Shown piece after piece: positions 33,319-45,633 of a stretch of DNA of 64,000 bases. The stretch comes from Ctena decussata. Taxonomy: Eukaryota; Mollusca; Bivalvia; Lucinida; Lucinidae. The translations under genes and the position numbers were made by a program. The stretch's first letter is position 1, and each line of letters opens with the position of its first letter. The stretch is from contig OZ022501.1 in NCBI GenBank assembly GCA_963989385.1, positions 93,542,979-93,606,978 of the forward strand, written 5' to 3'. Under the pieces are notes generated by a model. That model did no database searches. It was given only the letters and a program-made list of their open reading frames with translations, and was not told the origin of the DNA.

Positions 33319-33500
33319 TTGATTGATTGATTGGTTCTTTATTTCCTCCAATACAGGAGAGCATCATATATATATAAACAGAGATACAAGACAAGTGCAT
33401 ATAGGTGTGCGTGTGAAAAAAAAAACTACCGTGTGAAAAAGTAGAGTATGTATATATACAGCAACGATCGTCTCTGTTATTTACATGTACAAGACATTAG
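33319..33500 (-). mobile_element. 3' end of a non-LTR retroposon
   Basis: On the minus strand it reads GGAGGAAATAAAGAACCAAT followed by CAATCAATC, i.e. AATAAA plus an (AATC)n tail typical of LINE 3' ends. The upstream body is not recognisable as coding. Confidence 0.5.
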
Positions 33501-34266
33501 AAACTTTTAGAATACAAAACTAGAACGCAGCAGAACAGAAATGCCAAGTTCCGAACCGCGCACACGGTGCCGAATCAACACTGACTCGACCTCATGACGT
33601 TGAATCAACGCCATGATGTCAAATCAGCGTCGACTCTACGCATAGAAAAAGCTGCGCGCACGCTGGATCACCCCTGTCCTGCTTTGTTCCATCCACTATT
33701 CCCAGTTAACCGGTCACAAACCTCTGCCGTCAGCCGTAAACATCCTGTACGGAACAGAGCAGAACAAAACAGAACAGAACCATTAGGCTCTGCTCTGTTT
33801 TATTTCACTCCTGCACTTTTTTTTTTTTACTATTACGCTTAATTGTGCTTTAAAGACACATAATCTGTACCGTTCACACCACTACGGGCGAAGAGACATC
33901 CGGATGGACAGGGTGAGATAAACATTCTAGCTTGCATTATTTCACATTATTCACTTAAAACGCCTGATAATCCAAAAGTTTAGATCTCCGCATGCATCAA
34001 TCTGCAGATTTTTACTTTTTATTGTAACTCATGTTACGTCTAACACGAGCCCTACGTATGATTGTATCGCAGGTCTAAAACGTTTTGAACAGTTAGAATT
34101 TTGGTATATGGTGTACACATTGTTTTCGGACTTACTTTTTGTCCCATGTCGTAATACGTTGAAACGTGTGAGATGAAGGTCAACCTACTTTTCTTGTTGT
34201 CAGAATATTCATAATGAAAACAAGCTGCCACTCAAAATACTCATTAAGGCGCCATTGTGTTAAAAT

Positions 34267-34490
34267 ACGTAGTCAAGCAGGAGGACCAGTAGCTCAGTCG
34301 ATTAGGCACTGACCTACTGATCTAGCGGTCTTGGGTTCGAGCCCCGCTGGCGACGGGAATCTTTCCGACCGTAAACGGGATTCCATTGCACACAGCCTTT
34401 CATTTTCACCCTCACATTGTCCTGGTTTGACTGAAATACTGTTGAAAAGGGGGTAAAATTGCAAGTTATCCATCCATCTTACGTAGCCAC
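34267..34490 (+). mobile_element. tRNA-derived SINE, copy 2, with target duplication
   Basis: Best-preserved copy. A box TAGCTCAGTCGATTAGGC, B box GGGTTCGAGCCCC, body GGGATTCCATTGCACACAGCC, tail GCAAGTTATCCATCCATC. TACGTAGTCA (34267-34276) and TACGTAGCCA right of the tail form a 10-bp duplication with one mismatch. The tRNA part cannot fold as a functional tRNA. Confidence 0.85.
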
Positions 34491-35260
34491 GTGATACTTG
34501 GTTTCAGCAAAGACTTGAAATCGGATCAGTTCTGGGCGAATTTTAATGCCATTTTTAATTCCGGACAGCAAAGCCTGTGGTGTATTCTTGAATATGTATA
34601 AGAGTCCTTCACAACACTAAGTGGGTGGGAAATGCTCGGAAAAGACACTAAGAATGATACAAATACTACTGCATACTTTGAAGAAATAAATCCTGAAAAG
34701 AAGTTTGAAGTGACTTTCATCGAGCTCGCCATTTTTTCATTCATGAATGACGTAAATATAAACTTTCAACAACAGTTCTCTGAACAACATGCAATTCATG
34801 CTAAAAACAAAATACAATGGTAACCATCAATTATCTTCCTAAAACATAATCCATACAGGAATTTTATGATCAGTGCTTGAGTGTTTAGTATTCCGTATTC
34901 ATTTTGTTGTTGTTTCGAAAGTTTTTTTTCGTTTCTTCAGACTTCAGTGCACTTCTCCGACCGCCTAACTAAATAATATTCCGCAAATGACAAGGGGTGC
35001 AAAATCAGTTTATACAATCAGTATCAGTTACAATTCTTGTTAACTCTTTGGTTTTAAGTTTGTCAACAGTTCATTGTTTTTGCTTCACTAAAGTAAACTG
35101 TATTGCAAATGTGAAAAACTAGTGAAAATTATAAGATTACGTTTCTTAGGAAAAAGCGATGAAAACATATGAAGAAACACCTTTAGCTTGTTATTACTGC
35201 TTTTTCCAGATGCTGTTGCGAGGCATTTCCGATATAGAATTTTGACAATACGTATTTAGA
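34491..35260. other. no recognisable feature
   Basis: Open frames on both strands at 34526-34823 overlap and match nothing I know. Confidence 0.35.
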
Positions 35261-35353
35261 AATTAAAATCTTAAATAGTTCCTTCAAGAGCAGAGAATAC
35301 ATTCAGAAGAAGGAACATGGACCAGACTACGTAGATTCGGCTAAAATAGCCTC
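35261..35353. repeat. L-family 93-bp repeat, copy 2 (left direct repeat)
   Basis: AATTAAAATCTTAAATAGTT, CCTTCAAGAGCAGAGAATAC, ATTCAGAAGAAGGAACATGG and GACTACGTAGATTCGGC. Same orientation as 36661-36753, 1,400 bp away, about five differences. Confidence 0.85.
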
Positions 35354-35460
35354 GTCAGTGACCCTGACAACATCCAGAGACAAGCATACTGCACTTTTTA
35401 ATTCTAATTGGGCAGTCGATTCAATGACTGATTAGTATCAACAAGAATTCAGCGGAATGC

Positions 35461-36472
35461 TATGTCGCACCTGCATTGCACTTCCACGGTAGCAGAGGTC
35501 ATGGCCCACTGATGTTCCATGCAATATTTCAACCAAATATACCAAGTGGTTCTGAAATAGAAGCTGATTTTGTTGTTTTTGCCAATTTTAGTAAAGGCAG
35601 CCATCTTGTATTCTCGACCTGGCTGAATTTTACCTTTATATGAAATTTGAAAACTATGGGTGCAATAGTTTGGAGAAATTAATTGAACAGACTTTAACAC
35701 CAGGGTTAACGTAAATGTGAACGTTTTTTGTTGCAGTGGCAAACATCTTGGATTCTCGACCTGGCTGAATTTGATCTTTCTGAAGTGTTGCAGTCTGGTC
35801 ATGCTCAATATAAAATTTAAGAACCATGGGTGTAGTGGTTTTGGAGAAATTAATTAAATATAGACCTTAACGCCAGGGTTAATGTAAATGTGAGCGCTTT
35901 TTTGTTGCAATGGTGGCCATCTTGGATTCTTGACCTAGCTGAATTTTACCATTCTGAAGTATTGCAGTCTGGTCATGCTCCATATGGAATTTGAGAACAA
36001 TAGGTGCAGTGGTTTTTAATTAAATAGAATTTAACGCCAGTTAACATAAAATTAATGTGAACAGAAATTTGTTGCAATGGCGGCCATCTTGGATTCTCGA
36101 CCTGGCTGATATTTATCATTCTGAGGTCTTGCAGTCTGGTCATGCTCCATGTAAATTTCAGAACCATGGGTACAGTGGTTTTTAATTTAATAGAATTTAA
36201 CGCCAGGGTTAACGTAAAATAAATGTGAACGGAAATTTTTGCAATGGCGGCCATCTTGGATTCTCGACCTGGCTGATTTTTATCATTCTGAGGTCTTGCA
36301 GTCTGGTCATGCTCCATATGAAATTTGAGAACCATGGGTGCAGCGGTTTTGGAGAAATTAATATTTAACGCTAGGGTTAACATAAATGTGAACGGACTGA
36401 CGGACGGACGGACGGAATGACGGACGGAAAACCAGACGCCTATATCGCACCTTGCTAAAGCAGGTGCGACAA
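35461..36472 (+). mobile_element. tandem-core element H1 (about five 142-174 bp units)
   Basis: Left end has TGTCGCACCTGC, right end GCAGGTGCGACA. Units share CATCTTGGATTCTCGACCTG, TTGCAGTCTGGTCATGCTCC and AATTTAACGCCAGGGTTAAC. After the last unit come repeats of GGAC (36394-36429), then a hairpin CGCACCTTGC / GCAGGTGCG. The layout resembles Helitron-related pearl elements. No coding capacity. Confidence 0.7.
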
Positions 36473-36660
36473 AAAGGATCCACATAATACAAAAGACGAT
36501 GATCTAGAATAAAAGTCTAAATCGATCTCAAATTTTAGATATCTCAGAATATATCCTATGATCTCAAAGGACGAAAATAAAAGACAATCTGCACTATGTA
36601 TGAAGTACGGGAGACGTTTTACGGCCGCCACACGGCATAACACCAGCTGCAGTGAGGAAA

Positions 36661-36753
36661 AATTAAAATCTTAAATAGTTCCTTCAAGAGCAGAGAATAC
36701 ATTCAAAAGAAGGAACATGGGCCAGACTACGTAGTTTCGGCTAAAAAATCCTC
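36661..36753. repeat. L-family 93-bp repeat, copy 3 (right direct repeat)
   Basis: Partner of 35261-35353; same orientation, flanking H1 plus 107 and 188 bp of other DNA. Contains an 8-bp stem GTTCCTTC / GAAGGAAC. Confidence 0.85.
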
Positions 36754-37425
36754 ATGTTTTGACGAGTGTATCTTCAACAAACCAACAACTAGAAAATGTG
36801 TTTGTTAAACACCATGTCCCCAACGATATTCCTGACTCTAACAAGATCAATGGAAAGAAACAAACATACAGGTGTGCTATTTTTTTTATTTCTACCTATC
36901 TCTTAATTATCAAAGCCAAAGAAGTTACGATTCCTGGGTAATAGATCAACCCTAAAATATACTTAGTAAAACAATTGAAGGATATTAAAATTCTATGATT
37001 ATTTTTTTTACTTTTGAGAAAATGTTTACAAAGTTTGATATGCATGCAATTAGTAATACTGGAAATTTACAATTGTAGAGGATGTCTTACTAAAGTCACG
37101 CTTGAGTGGTTACTGTATAGTACCGCTCCAAATGCCATAGCCCCCACAGCATAAATTCACAAACATGCATACCAGTCACTAAATTGTTGCGTATACTCGT
37201 TTAAAGGAGCTGGAAAGTGTACCATTAGAAGATCGCCATACCCCTTTAACGTTAGTCACACAATGATTGCATTAGAGAAATTGCCCAAAATGTACAATCA
37301 TGACTACCCCTGCTCGTGCTCCAGATATTCCTTAGTTTAACCTCGACCAGCAGCATAATAGATGGCATCAGAGTATTATAAGAGGTATTCAAATAATCAG
37401 GCAATCTGAATTTTGGGATTACATG
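36754..37425. other. no recognisable feature
   Basis: AT-rich; the 60-codon frame at 36759-36941 is not convincing. Confidence 0.35.
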
Positions 37426-38718
37426 CAGAACAAGAGCTGTCGCCTGACAGCATAGCTCGGCTGAATTGGTGCTTGCCCATCACACAGTCACTATGGTGGT
37501 GTGGACTGCTATGCATAAAACTTCAGGCAAGCATGTCCATAATGACAACACGTTTATAAAGAAAAGCTATCTCAGAAATAAGTGTTACAATAAAATTAAA
37601 ATAAAAAAAGTCCACATGAAATTTCAAAGTCCATGAGCTTAAGGTCAAAGAACCTTAGGTAGGGGGGAGGGGGAGCAGGATGTATCAAAACCCTGAACCA
37701 TTATCTAACATCAGTCCAAGTATTAGTATCAACTGAGTCCATCGTGGCACTGTGAAATTATGTCTTCATAAATATAAAACTTTAACCAAAATCTTTAAGA
37801 CAAAATTCTAAGTCGATGACCTCGACTTAAAGGTCATCCAATGGGGTAAGTATATAGTATTTTGTAAAAACTCAAAAAAGTGTCTAATGTAAGTTCCAGT
37901 GTAAACTATATCTCTGCCAAGCATTATGAATCAGTATGAAATTAGAAAACTTTAATAATGACAAACATTTCCTAAGTCCCTGACCTTGACATCAAGATCA
38001 CTGAGCGGAGTTGGGGTAGTACTCAGTAAAACTTTGAACTAATATCTAACTACAGTGCAAGTATCAAAAGAATTCATTCATGGGTTCAGGAGATATGGGT
38101 CTTTAAAGTTTTAATAAAGACAAAAATTTCCTAAGTCCCTGACTTTGACATCAAGGTCACTGAGCGGGGTTGGGGTAGTACTCTATAAAACTTTGAACTA
38201 ATATCTAACTACAGTGCAAATATCAAAAGAATTCATTTATGGGTTCAGGAGATATGGGTCTTTAAAAAACTTTAACCAAAACAATCAATCAATAAAAAGA
38301 CAATTTTCTAAGTCGATGACCTTGACACCAAGGTCACTTAGGGGAATGGCGGTAATATCTTGGAAAACTTTAGACCAATATCTAACTACAGTGCAAGTAT
38401 CAAAGGAATCCATCTATGGGTTAAGAAGATATAGAGCTTTAAAAAACTTTAACCAAAACATCCAGTCCAAAAAACTCCCAATTTTCTAAGTCCATGACCT
38501 TGACATCAAGGTCACTGAGTGGAGTGGGGGTGGTACCCTGTTAAACTTTGGACCAATATCTAACTACAGTGCAAGTATCAAAAGAATCCATCCATGGGTT
38601 TAGGAGATATAGGTCTTTAAAAAACTTTAACCAAAACATCCAATCCGGACGCCGACGCTGACGCGGACGCCAAGGTGACAACAATAGCTCTTCCTGAACT
38701 TTCGTTCAGGCGAGCTAA
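37426..38718 (+). mobile_element. tandem-core element H2, Helitron-like 3' end
   Basis: Left end AACAAGAGCTGTCGCCTGAC. About six units of 162-182 bp share GACCTTGACATCAAGGTCAC, AATATCTAACTACAGTGCAA and ACTTTAACCAAAAC. A GGACGC-rich linker (38647-38671) precedes the hairpin CCTGAAC / GTTCAGG and the terminal CGAGCTAA (CTAA at 38715-38718), fitting the hairpin plus CTRR rule of Helitrons. Confidence 0.7.
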
Positions 38719-38939
38719 AAAGGGCTTTTAACTGAATTAATTGTCTGTGAAGTTTTGCAGTAGGGGGTTAGTACATTTGGAGTAATACTGTACTGTAAAC
38801 TCTGAAGTCTGGCGGGAATTGAAGTGACATTTTATTTGCGAATGCCTGGTACTATTACATGCATGTATACCCAGTATGGTACATAGTTTGTTGGGCATCA
38901 CAAATATGACTGAACTTTAATAGCCTTCAATTGTTTTAC

Positions 38940-39720
38940 TTATTATATTATGTACAGACAAGAAAAGGGACATAACTTTGTCAATAATGAATGCAACAAA
39001 AGTAACCATCATAAGTGAAAAATGGATCATACCTAAGATGTTTTGCACAAATAAGAAAAAGGGGCATAACTCTTTCAATAATGATTTCAACACAATGTAA
39101 TTATCATCAAAATGATTGACACATCAGATACTATAATTTAAAGAGAAACTACACTTCAGGAACTGACTGAATCAGATCCCAAACCCTATCCCCAACATCA
39201 AAGGGAAAGATTGACAAAGACATCCCAACAAACAATAAATTACATGTGATAAGCCGAGTCAGCAGCTCTTTCCCAAATAGGTGGCAACTCAGCTATCTTT
39301 ACCAAACTAAATAATTCAGACCAACAGAAGGGTTACAACAGACTAAGCAAATTATATAAGTATACCAAAAATCAGGTCTCTAGGTCAAAAGGTTCAAAAG
39401 TTTGAAAAATGTCAAAGTGAAAAAAGGGCCATAATTCAGTCATTTTTTTTACGAAATTAGCCCAAAAATTAATCAGGTAATCTACACCATAAGCCCTACC
39501 AGTACGACAACTATGAACAACCTAGCTCAAATTCTTTTTTTCCAAAATTTTGCTAACAAACTTACATCATATCTTTCGAAAAAGTGCCATAACTCTGTAG
39601 CCTTGACAGTTCCTAACATACTTAAGTGTCACGGACGGACGTAACGGACGCACGGACAAGCCAAAAGCAATATGCCCCCTCAACTTCTTCGAAGTTAGGG
39701 ACATAATCAAAGTATGTATT
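38940..39720 (+). mobile_element. tandem-core element H4, interrupted by a D copy
   Basis: Recurrent AAAAGGGRCATAACT motif in about four decayed units, then CACGGACGGACG (near 39630) and a hairpin CAACTTC / GAAGTTAGGGACATAAT. An antisense D copy is inserted at 39150-39350. Confidence 0.55.
39150..39350 (-). repeat. D-family repeat, copy 13 (antisense)
   Basis: Complement of the copy at 58790-59120: TTCAGGAACTGACTGAATCA, CCCCAACATCAAAGGGAAAG, CAGCTCTTTCCCAAATAGGT and GGCAACTCAGCT. Confidence 0.65.
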
Positions 39721-40536
39721 GCTGACTTTAGGGGCAAAAACAATTTTCTGATCATAAGGAAGCAGGTTTAACTAAATGTAATCTGATTAAAGGTAGGTAC
39801 AAACACAAAATGTAATTGCTGTTTGAGTTGTAGCTTTTTACGTGAATGGAAATTATATCGTGCAGCACATGCCAGCTTGCAAATGTAAGCTAGCATTATG
39901 GTGGCATATATGTCCTCTGAATAATTTTCTAGATACGAAAATTCATAATAATTCTGGAGTATAACTTCAAATTGCCTTACAGTTTATGAAATTTGAGACC
40001 CAGGTCTTTCCCTATGTTTCTATGTAATTTAAGTAAACATGGGCGTTGCGTAAAGAGTGAAAAAGAATGCAAACAGGAGAAATCTTTGAAAAGCCAGTGG
40101 AAGATACAATAAACAAGTAAGAGATACAAGAAAAGAATCAGGCTATACAACGAGGAAAAATCTCAGTGTTCACCATATCAACCTTTTCATAGATTCTCAA
40201 ACAGACCTGATAGTTCAACAACTAAATTTATCGTGAAAAGGATTCCCTCATTTCGAGAGTGGCATTGGAAACTGTTAAGGCTTGGCAAAACTTTCTTGAA
40301 GTTCCAGTACTAACAAAATACTCGGTCTTCATCAGGATATAGAATAGAAAAAAAAAGGAAATGTAAAGGAAGCATTTAGTTATAATAACAACTCATTTGT
40401 GTCTGTGTATGAAAGCTCAGTCTTTTGTTGCTTGTGGTTAAGAACCAATCAGATTGAAAACCAAAATATGTAGAAGCTGTCTATTCAGCATTTTAATGGC
40501 AGTATGCTAAGGTTGTGAATTCTCTTTTCATACTAG

Positions 40537-40919
40537 CTCAACACATTTAATGGCTATTACGACATAAATGTTAGAGCTGTTTGGGGATCTGTTACATCTG
40601 GTAGTGGTTCTTCAGACCTTAATAAGATTCTTGGCACCATGAATGTTCCTCCCATGCATGAAGGTATGTTTTGGAGGCTTGAAGAGAAAATTGGATTGTG
40701 GTGGGAAGGTGCTTTAAAGGAAAAAAAAATGATAAAAGCAGGTGCTGAAACAAATTGCATAGCTGTGGAGAAAGGTCAGTCTCAGGCTGGTGAGCCTAAT
40801 AAGTTGTATGTGATGGAGGCTGGTCCAAGAGGACGCATATACATTTTTATAACGCATATGGAGGTCTGAAAGGAGACAGTAATAAAACCGGAAACACAAG
40901 GAAAGAGCCCAACAATTAA
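40537..40919 (+). pseudogene. Mutator-like transposase-domain relic (PF20700-type), one exon
   Basis: Preceded by a splice-acceptor-like TTCTCTTTTCATACTAG. The frame from 40537 reads NTFNGYYDINVRAVWGSVTS, then SSDLNKILGTMNVPPM and FWRLEEKIGLWWEGALKE. After a frameshift, the frame at 40812 gives CDGGWSKRTHIHFYNAYGG. The order NVRAV, MNVPPM, W-E-AL and DGGWSKR fits the Mutator-like transposase domain proteins common in invertebrates, where DGGWSKR contains an acidic catalytic-type residue. The frame ends at 40919. The frameshift and loss of the downstream part make it a relic. Identification is from memory of the family. Confidence 0.55.
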
Positions 40920-41689
40920 TAATTCTTAGACACGAGAAAAAGACAACAATACCGCTTTGTCAATACTTAAGTTTGAAACAATCATTTTCCCAGTTGTACT
41001 ACTAAATTAAAATATATTGCTACATCTAGGTTCATGCAAAATGCAATTATAAAAAGAAGGAAATTACATAAATGTGCACAAAATATGACAGATTTCACAT
41101 AACAAGGATTTCATAATTATCTATATCATTTTAGATATCATTTCAGACCACAGAATGTCCAATAATAGTCCAGTCAAATTGTGGGAGAACCTAAAACAAA
41201 TTGCAACAAAAGGTTTCTTTGCAGTAATAAGCTCCTAAGACCTACATTTTTAACATACTAAAAGTAGGACAAAATCGGAGAATGCAAAACTTGATTTTTT
41301 TCATATGTCTTGTTTTCGAAGGATTTAAACCACTGCACAGCTACTTTTGGTCGGAAAGCCACTTCTACACATCATTTCTAGACAAGTTAAATCCAGAGAA
41401 GTCATTGATAAAGCAGTTATATACTGTTGTTTAGCTTTTGTCTACCATTAAATTTGCTGATTATGCATAACCGGTCGATTATATAGTATATTGCTATTGG
41501 TTTACCCCACCCACCAGTGCAAATTTTGCTTTTACCATAACCCCTATTCAGATGGACAATATGGATGGTAATGAAAATAGTAAACAGAATCAATGTTTTT
41601 AAATGAAGACTGTGACAGAACACTAGAAGAAAACAGCTTGATGTAACTCCTATTTAACAAATGATGGGACATCTGAGAGTGTGCTTTGT

Positions 41690-41957
41690 TGCTTCACGCC
41701 CATGGTAACGGCCATGGTCATGTCGGGATGGTCAGTTAACCTTACGACTCTATTCTTAGGCCGGCTTAGACCTCCTATGCGGTTAAGCAGTACTAAGTGC
41801 ACATACTTTCACCAGTAACTGACAACTGTCCTTCTTGAATCAGCGGAATAAGACACGGAAGTAAGTAGCCGGACCGGGTATTGAACATAGGACCTCTGGC
41901 TCTACCTCCTTTCCGCCTAACAACCAACCTCCTCACCCTGCCCACTCCTCTGGAAAG
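41690..41957 (-). mobile_element. possible tRNA-derived SINE
   Basis: On the minus strand GGAGGTAGAGCCAGAGGTCC and ATGTTCAATACCCGG are placed like A- and B-box regions, followed by a body that resembles the one at 13490-13680 in layout. Weak. Confidence 0.3.
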
Positions 41958-43800
41958 AAATTGTTTTAGCTCGTCTGAACGGCCTTCAGGAAGAGCTATT
42001 GTTGTCACCCCGGTGTCGGCCTCCGCGTTTGCACCCGTGTCCATGCCCACCTTTTGGGTGATATAGGTTCTATCAAAACACCCATATTATGTTAAAATAT
42101 GGGATGTTCTTTAAGGTTTTATCTCATCTTTCAAGGTGAGCTTATTGTATAGCCTTGGTCCGTAGTCAGTCATCGTATTCCACACTTTAAAACATTCCTC
42201 CTCTACCATCTGCCCAATCTTGATCACATTTTATGTGTAGCATTGCTGGGGTTGGGACTGACTGCATAAGGTTAAAGGGCAGATCAGATTGGAACTCTGG
42301 TTGCCATAGCAACATAAAGCTCCCATAGACTTATAATGGGGAAAATTTTAAAAATCTTTTTCTTTGAAACCATGACGCTCAGAGTTTATATATTTAGTAT
42401 TTAGCAATGTTTTGTGGTCCCCTACATCACTTCTGCCAATCCATCCCCTGGGGTCCAAACTGGCCCCACCCTAGGGGCCCACTGCTTTATATAGGGCTAT
42501 ATAGCTAAAGAACCTTCAAAAATTTTCCACTATGAAACCATGAGGTCCAGAGCATACATATTTAGTATGTTGCAATGGTTAGTGGTCACGTACATAAATC
42601 CTGTCAGCCATGCCTCTGGGATCCATATTTGCCACCCCAGGGGTCATTAGCTCTCACAGAGTTATGACGAGAAAAACTTAAAAAATCTTCTTTTTTGAAA
42701 CCATGAGGCCCAGAGCTGATATATTTAGCATGTATCAGTGTTTAGTGGTCCCCTACATAAATCCTGCCAACCATGCCCCTGGGGTCCAAACTGGCCCCAT
42801 CCCAGGGGGGTTATTTGTTTATATAGGGCTATATAGATAGCTAAATAACATTCAAAGTTTTTCCTCTCTGAAACCATGAGACACAGAGCTTACATATTTG
42901 GTATGTAGCAATGGTTAGGGGTCACCTACATAAATCCTGCCAACCTTCCCATAGGGTCCAAATTGGCCACGCCCCAAGGGCATTAGCTCCCATAGTCTTA
43001 TGAAGTGAAAAACTTAAAAAAATCTTCACTGAAACCATGAGGCCCAGAGCTTAAACATTTAGTATGTAGCAATGTTTAGTGGTCCCCTGCATAAGTCCTG
43101 TCAACCATGCCCATGTGGTCTCCAGGGGTCATTTGTTAATATAGGGCTATATAGCTGAGAACCTTCAAAAATCTTTTCTCTGAAACCATGAGGCCCAGAG
43201 CTTACATATTATTTAGTATGTAGCAATGGTTAGCAATGGTTAGTGGTCACGTACATAAATCCTGCCAAGCATGCCCCTGGGATCCAAATTCCAAATTGCC
43301 CCCCACCCCCCTCCCGGGATCAAGCATTGGCTCCCATAGACTTATAATGGGAAAAACTTGAAAAAATTCTCCTCTGAAACCATGAGACCCAGAACTTATA
43401 TATTTACTTAGTATGTAACAATGTTTAGTGTCCCATAACTCCTGTCAACCAAGCCCCTGGGGTCCAAACTGGCCCCACCCCAGGGGGTCATTTGTTTATA
43501 AAGAGCTATATCGCTAAAGAACCTTCAAAAATCTTCTTCTCTGATACCATGAGACCCAGAGCTTACATATTTAGTATTTAGCAATGGTTAGTTGTCACAT
43601 TCATAAATCTTGCCGACCATGCCTTGGGTCCAAATTGGACACGCCCCAGGGGTCATTAGCTCCCATAGACTTATAATGGGAAAAAAATCTTTAAAAATCA
43701 TCTTCCCTGAAACCATGTGGCCGAGACCTTACATATTTAGTACTTAGCAATGTTCAGTGGTCCCCTTCATAAATCCTGCTGAGGAGATTTCCAAAGACTA
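41958..43800 (-). mobile_element. tandem-core element H2b with dimeric repeat array
   Basis: The plus strand begins TTTTAGCTCGTCTGAACGGC, the complement of an H2-type terminus (hairpin then GAGCTAAAA), and continues GAAGAGCTATTGTTGTCACC, also shared with H2. A linker with GTGTCGGCCTCCGCG and CCGTGTCCATG follows. Nine units of 150-195 bp, each with GAAACCATGAGGCCCAGAGC, run from about 42290 to 43790 and alternate between two types. The 5' end is not defined. Confidence 0.7.
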
Positions 43801-44715
43801 TTCATAAATATGTTGCACTGTTTGTGTTATTATGCATGCAGTATTCTGCTCTTTGTGCCTTTGTTTCGGGCTTCTCATGCCTTCAGAGATCAGTATTCTA
43901 AATTGAAGCATGTTTATTTTAAGCTTAGTCATCAGTATGACATATTTCTTGTTGCAGTTCAGTTACTGACCTTCAAATATTCACTTCAGATTTTAAGGCA
44001 GAATAAAGTGGGTGTGGTAATTTATACCATTTTAAGACCTAGATGGCTTTACATTCAACAACAAACTTTGTCAAATTCAATCTTAAGCTTCTAGATTTAA
44101 TTCTGGCAGAGGCAGAATAGGTTCTTAGAAATAAAACTCACAGCGATAATGTTATGTCATATAAAACATTACAAATAATTGGTTTATTTAAGACGCAAAT
44201 AGGCGCATGTAAAAATGCAGAAAAAATATATTTTGCATTATCCGATTTTATCCTACTTTTAATATGTCATATGTGAATGTTAGTCCTCAACAAAAATGCA
44301 AAAAAAGCTTTTGTTGCAATTTGTTTTGGGTTTAGGGAAAAAATCGCCAGTTTGCCTGGACTATAACCCATTTACGCCAAATAGAATCCAGGTATAATCT
44401 AAGGGGACTGATTTTTTAGTTTAATTTTATCATCAATTGTTTTACGCAAATACTGAAGACCCTGATCAGATACCTGGTTTTGCAGCGTCTGATCTGTGTC
44501 TGCACTGTTTGCCAATGTTCTCTTCATGGGTTACTAGGCATAAGAGTCATTGAATAATTTGGCTTAAAGACAAATATTCTTGTTTATTGCTGCTCATAAT
44601 CCTATTATGCAATAATCCAGTAACATTGCTATTTCATCAAAGAATTAGCCTTTTTCACATAGGTAATGACATAACAGGGTCATAAGTGTTCTATATAGTA
44701 GAGAATTTTTGTCTT

Positions 44716-44990
44716 TAGTGGCCCTTTGAGACAGTATTTCAGTCTATATCGGGCCGTCTCCCAGGCAGAGGTAGAAAGAAGAGAGAAATGATATACGATA
44801 GAAAAAATGGCCAAACAACCCCATCCGCACCTACTGCAAGCACAGTAGGCCCTTGCCCTGCGTGTTTCAAATCAGAAGGACGCCCCGGCAGCCCTGTAAG
44901 TTTTACACAGCACCATCGCATTACCCAACCATCCCAACTAAGCAGATAAAGGCTTACACGGCATCATCGCACCACCCAACCACCCCCACT
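44716..44990 (-). mobile_element. P-family retroposon, copy 4
   Basis: GGCCCTTTGAGACAGTATTT, CGGGCCGTCTCCCAGGCAGA and AGGACGCCCCGGCA are present. The GC-rich end is partly duplicated (CACCACCCAACCACCCCC). Frame 44739-44921 is repeat-derived. Confidence 0.75.
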
Positions 44991-45261
44991 AAGCAGATTA
45001 AGGCTTACAAATAAAATCATGCTGTACCAGCTGACTTCATAATAAACAATGCGACACTCCAAGTGGGGGGTGGGGTCCTTTACGGTCCTTTTTCCTTTGT
45101 TACCCTGAAATAAAATGTATTTTCCCAACAATTATAAATTTCTTGCTCCCGTGCTCCCGACAACTATTTGTTTTGTTTCCCTGTTTCCCAAAACTAGCTT
45201 TATAAACAAAGATTAAACTACTGTGATTCAATAGTTGTAGTCCCATAATTTCCAGTCTCTA

Positions 45262-45620
45262 CCACTTCAGAAACTGAGGGTGAGGTTGGGCCTGTAAAAT
45301 CGATTTAAGCCCCCCAGTTATTCATTACTGACCGTTCCAAGGCGGTAGTTCTGTTGTGGTTCTCTGATGCCTGTTTTTGGTGTCAGAGTTTCTGTGATGT
45401 TTTACCTTATGTATGTTCTTATTATTTTTGGTTCGGTTTGGGTTGCTGAGTGGCCACCTTTTGGGAACAAGCTGCTCACTCGGTTGGCCATATGTTCTCT
45501 GTATCTTGATTATTTTTAATCTTAGTTGTTTCCAACTATGGTTTGAGGGCTGGATTTGGATTTTGATTGTTTCAGTTCCTGGTCTTTGCATACTTTTTAC
45601 TTCTATGCTACAATGAAGAG
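45262..45620 (+). repeat. D-family repeat, copy 8
   Basis: TTATTCATTACTGACCGTTC, AAGGCGGTAGTTCTGTTGTG, TTGCTGAGTGGCCACC and TTCAGTTCCTGGTCTTTGC. Inserted in segment B. Confidence 0.65.
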
Positions 45621-45633
45621 CTGTTCGCTGTTT

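Larger units (their letters stand above)
30090..34120. repeat. segment A of an ancient two-copy duplication
   Basis: Blocks collinear with segment B: 30120-30345 with 40948-41165; 30350-30540 with 44365-44530; 30575-30790 with 45030-45250; 30880-31075 with 45852-46085; 33070-33245 with 46085-46245; 34015-34120 with 47295-47385. Example shared strings: TCATTTCAGACCACA, CTTCATAATAAACAATG, AGGAGCCTCTTT, TATCTCTTCATAA. The gaps hold insertions particular to each copy. No gene is recognisable within it. Confidence 0.65.

Noticed and set aside
34277..34350. A functional tRNA gene
   Set aside because: A and B boxes are good, but the acceptor and anticodon stems do not fold and the sequence continues into a SINE body with a CCAT tail and target duplication.
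35261..36753. LTR retrotransposon bounded by 93-bp direct repeats
   Set aside because: No TG...CA ends, primer-binding site, polypurine tract or gag/pol frames between them.
41793..42050. 85-codon minus frame (GMDTGANAEADTG...)
   Set aside because: Lies in the GC-rich linker and terminal hairpin of a tandem-core element plus adjoining repeat; no domain.
44739..45048. P-derived frames (44739-44921; likewise 54797-55048, 63382-63747)
   Set aside because: Coincide with P retroposon copies; similarity among them is that of the repeat DNA.
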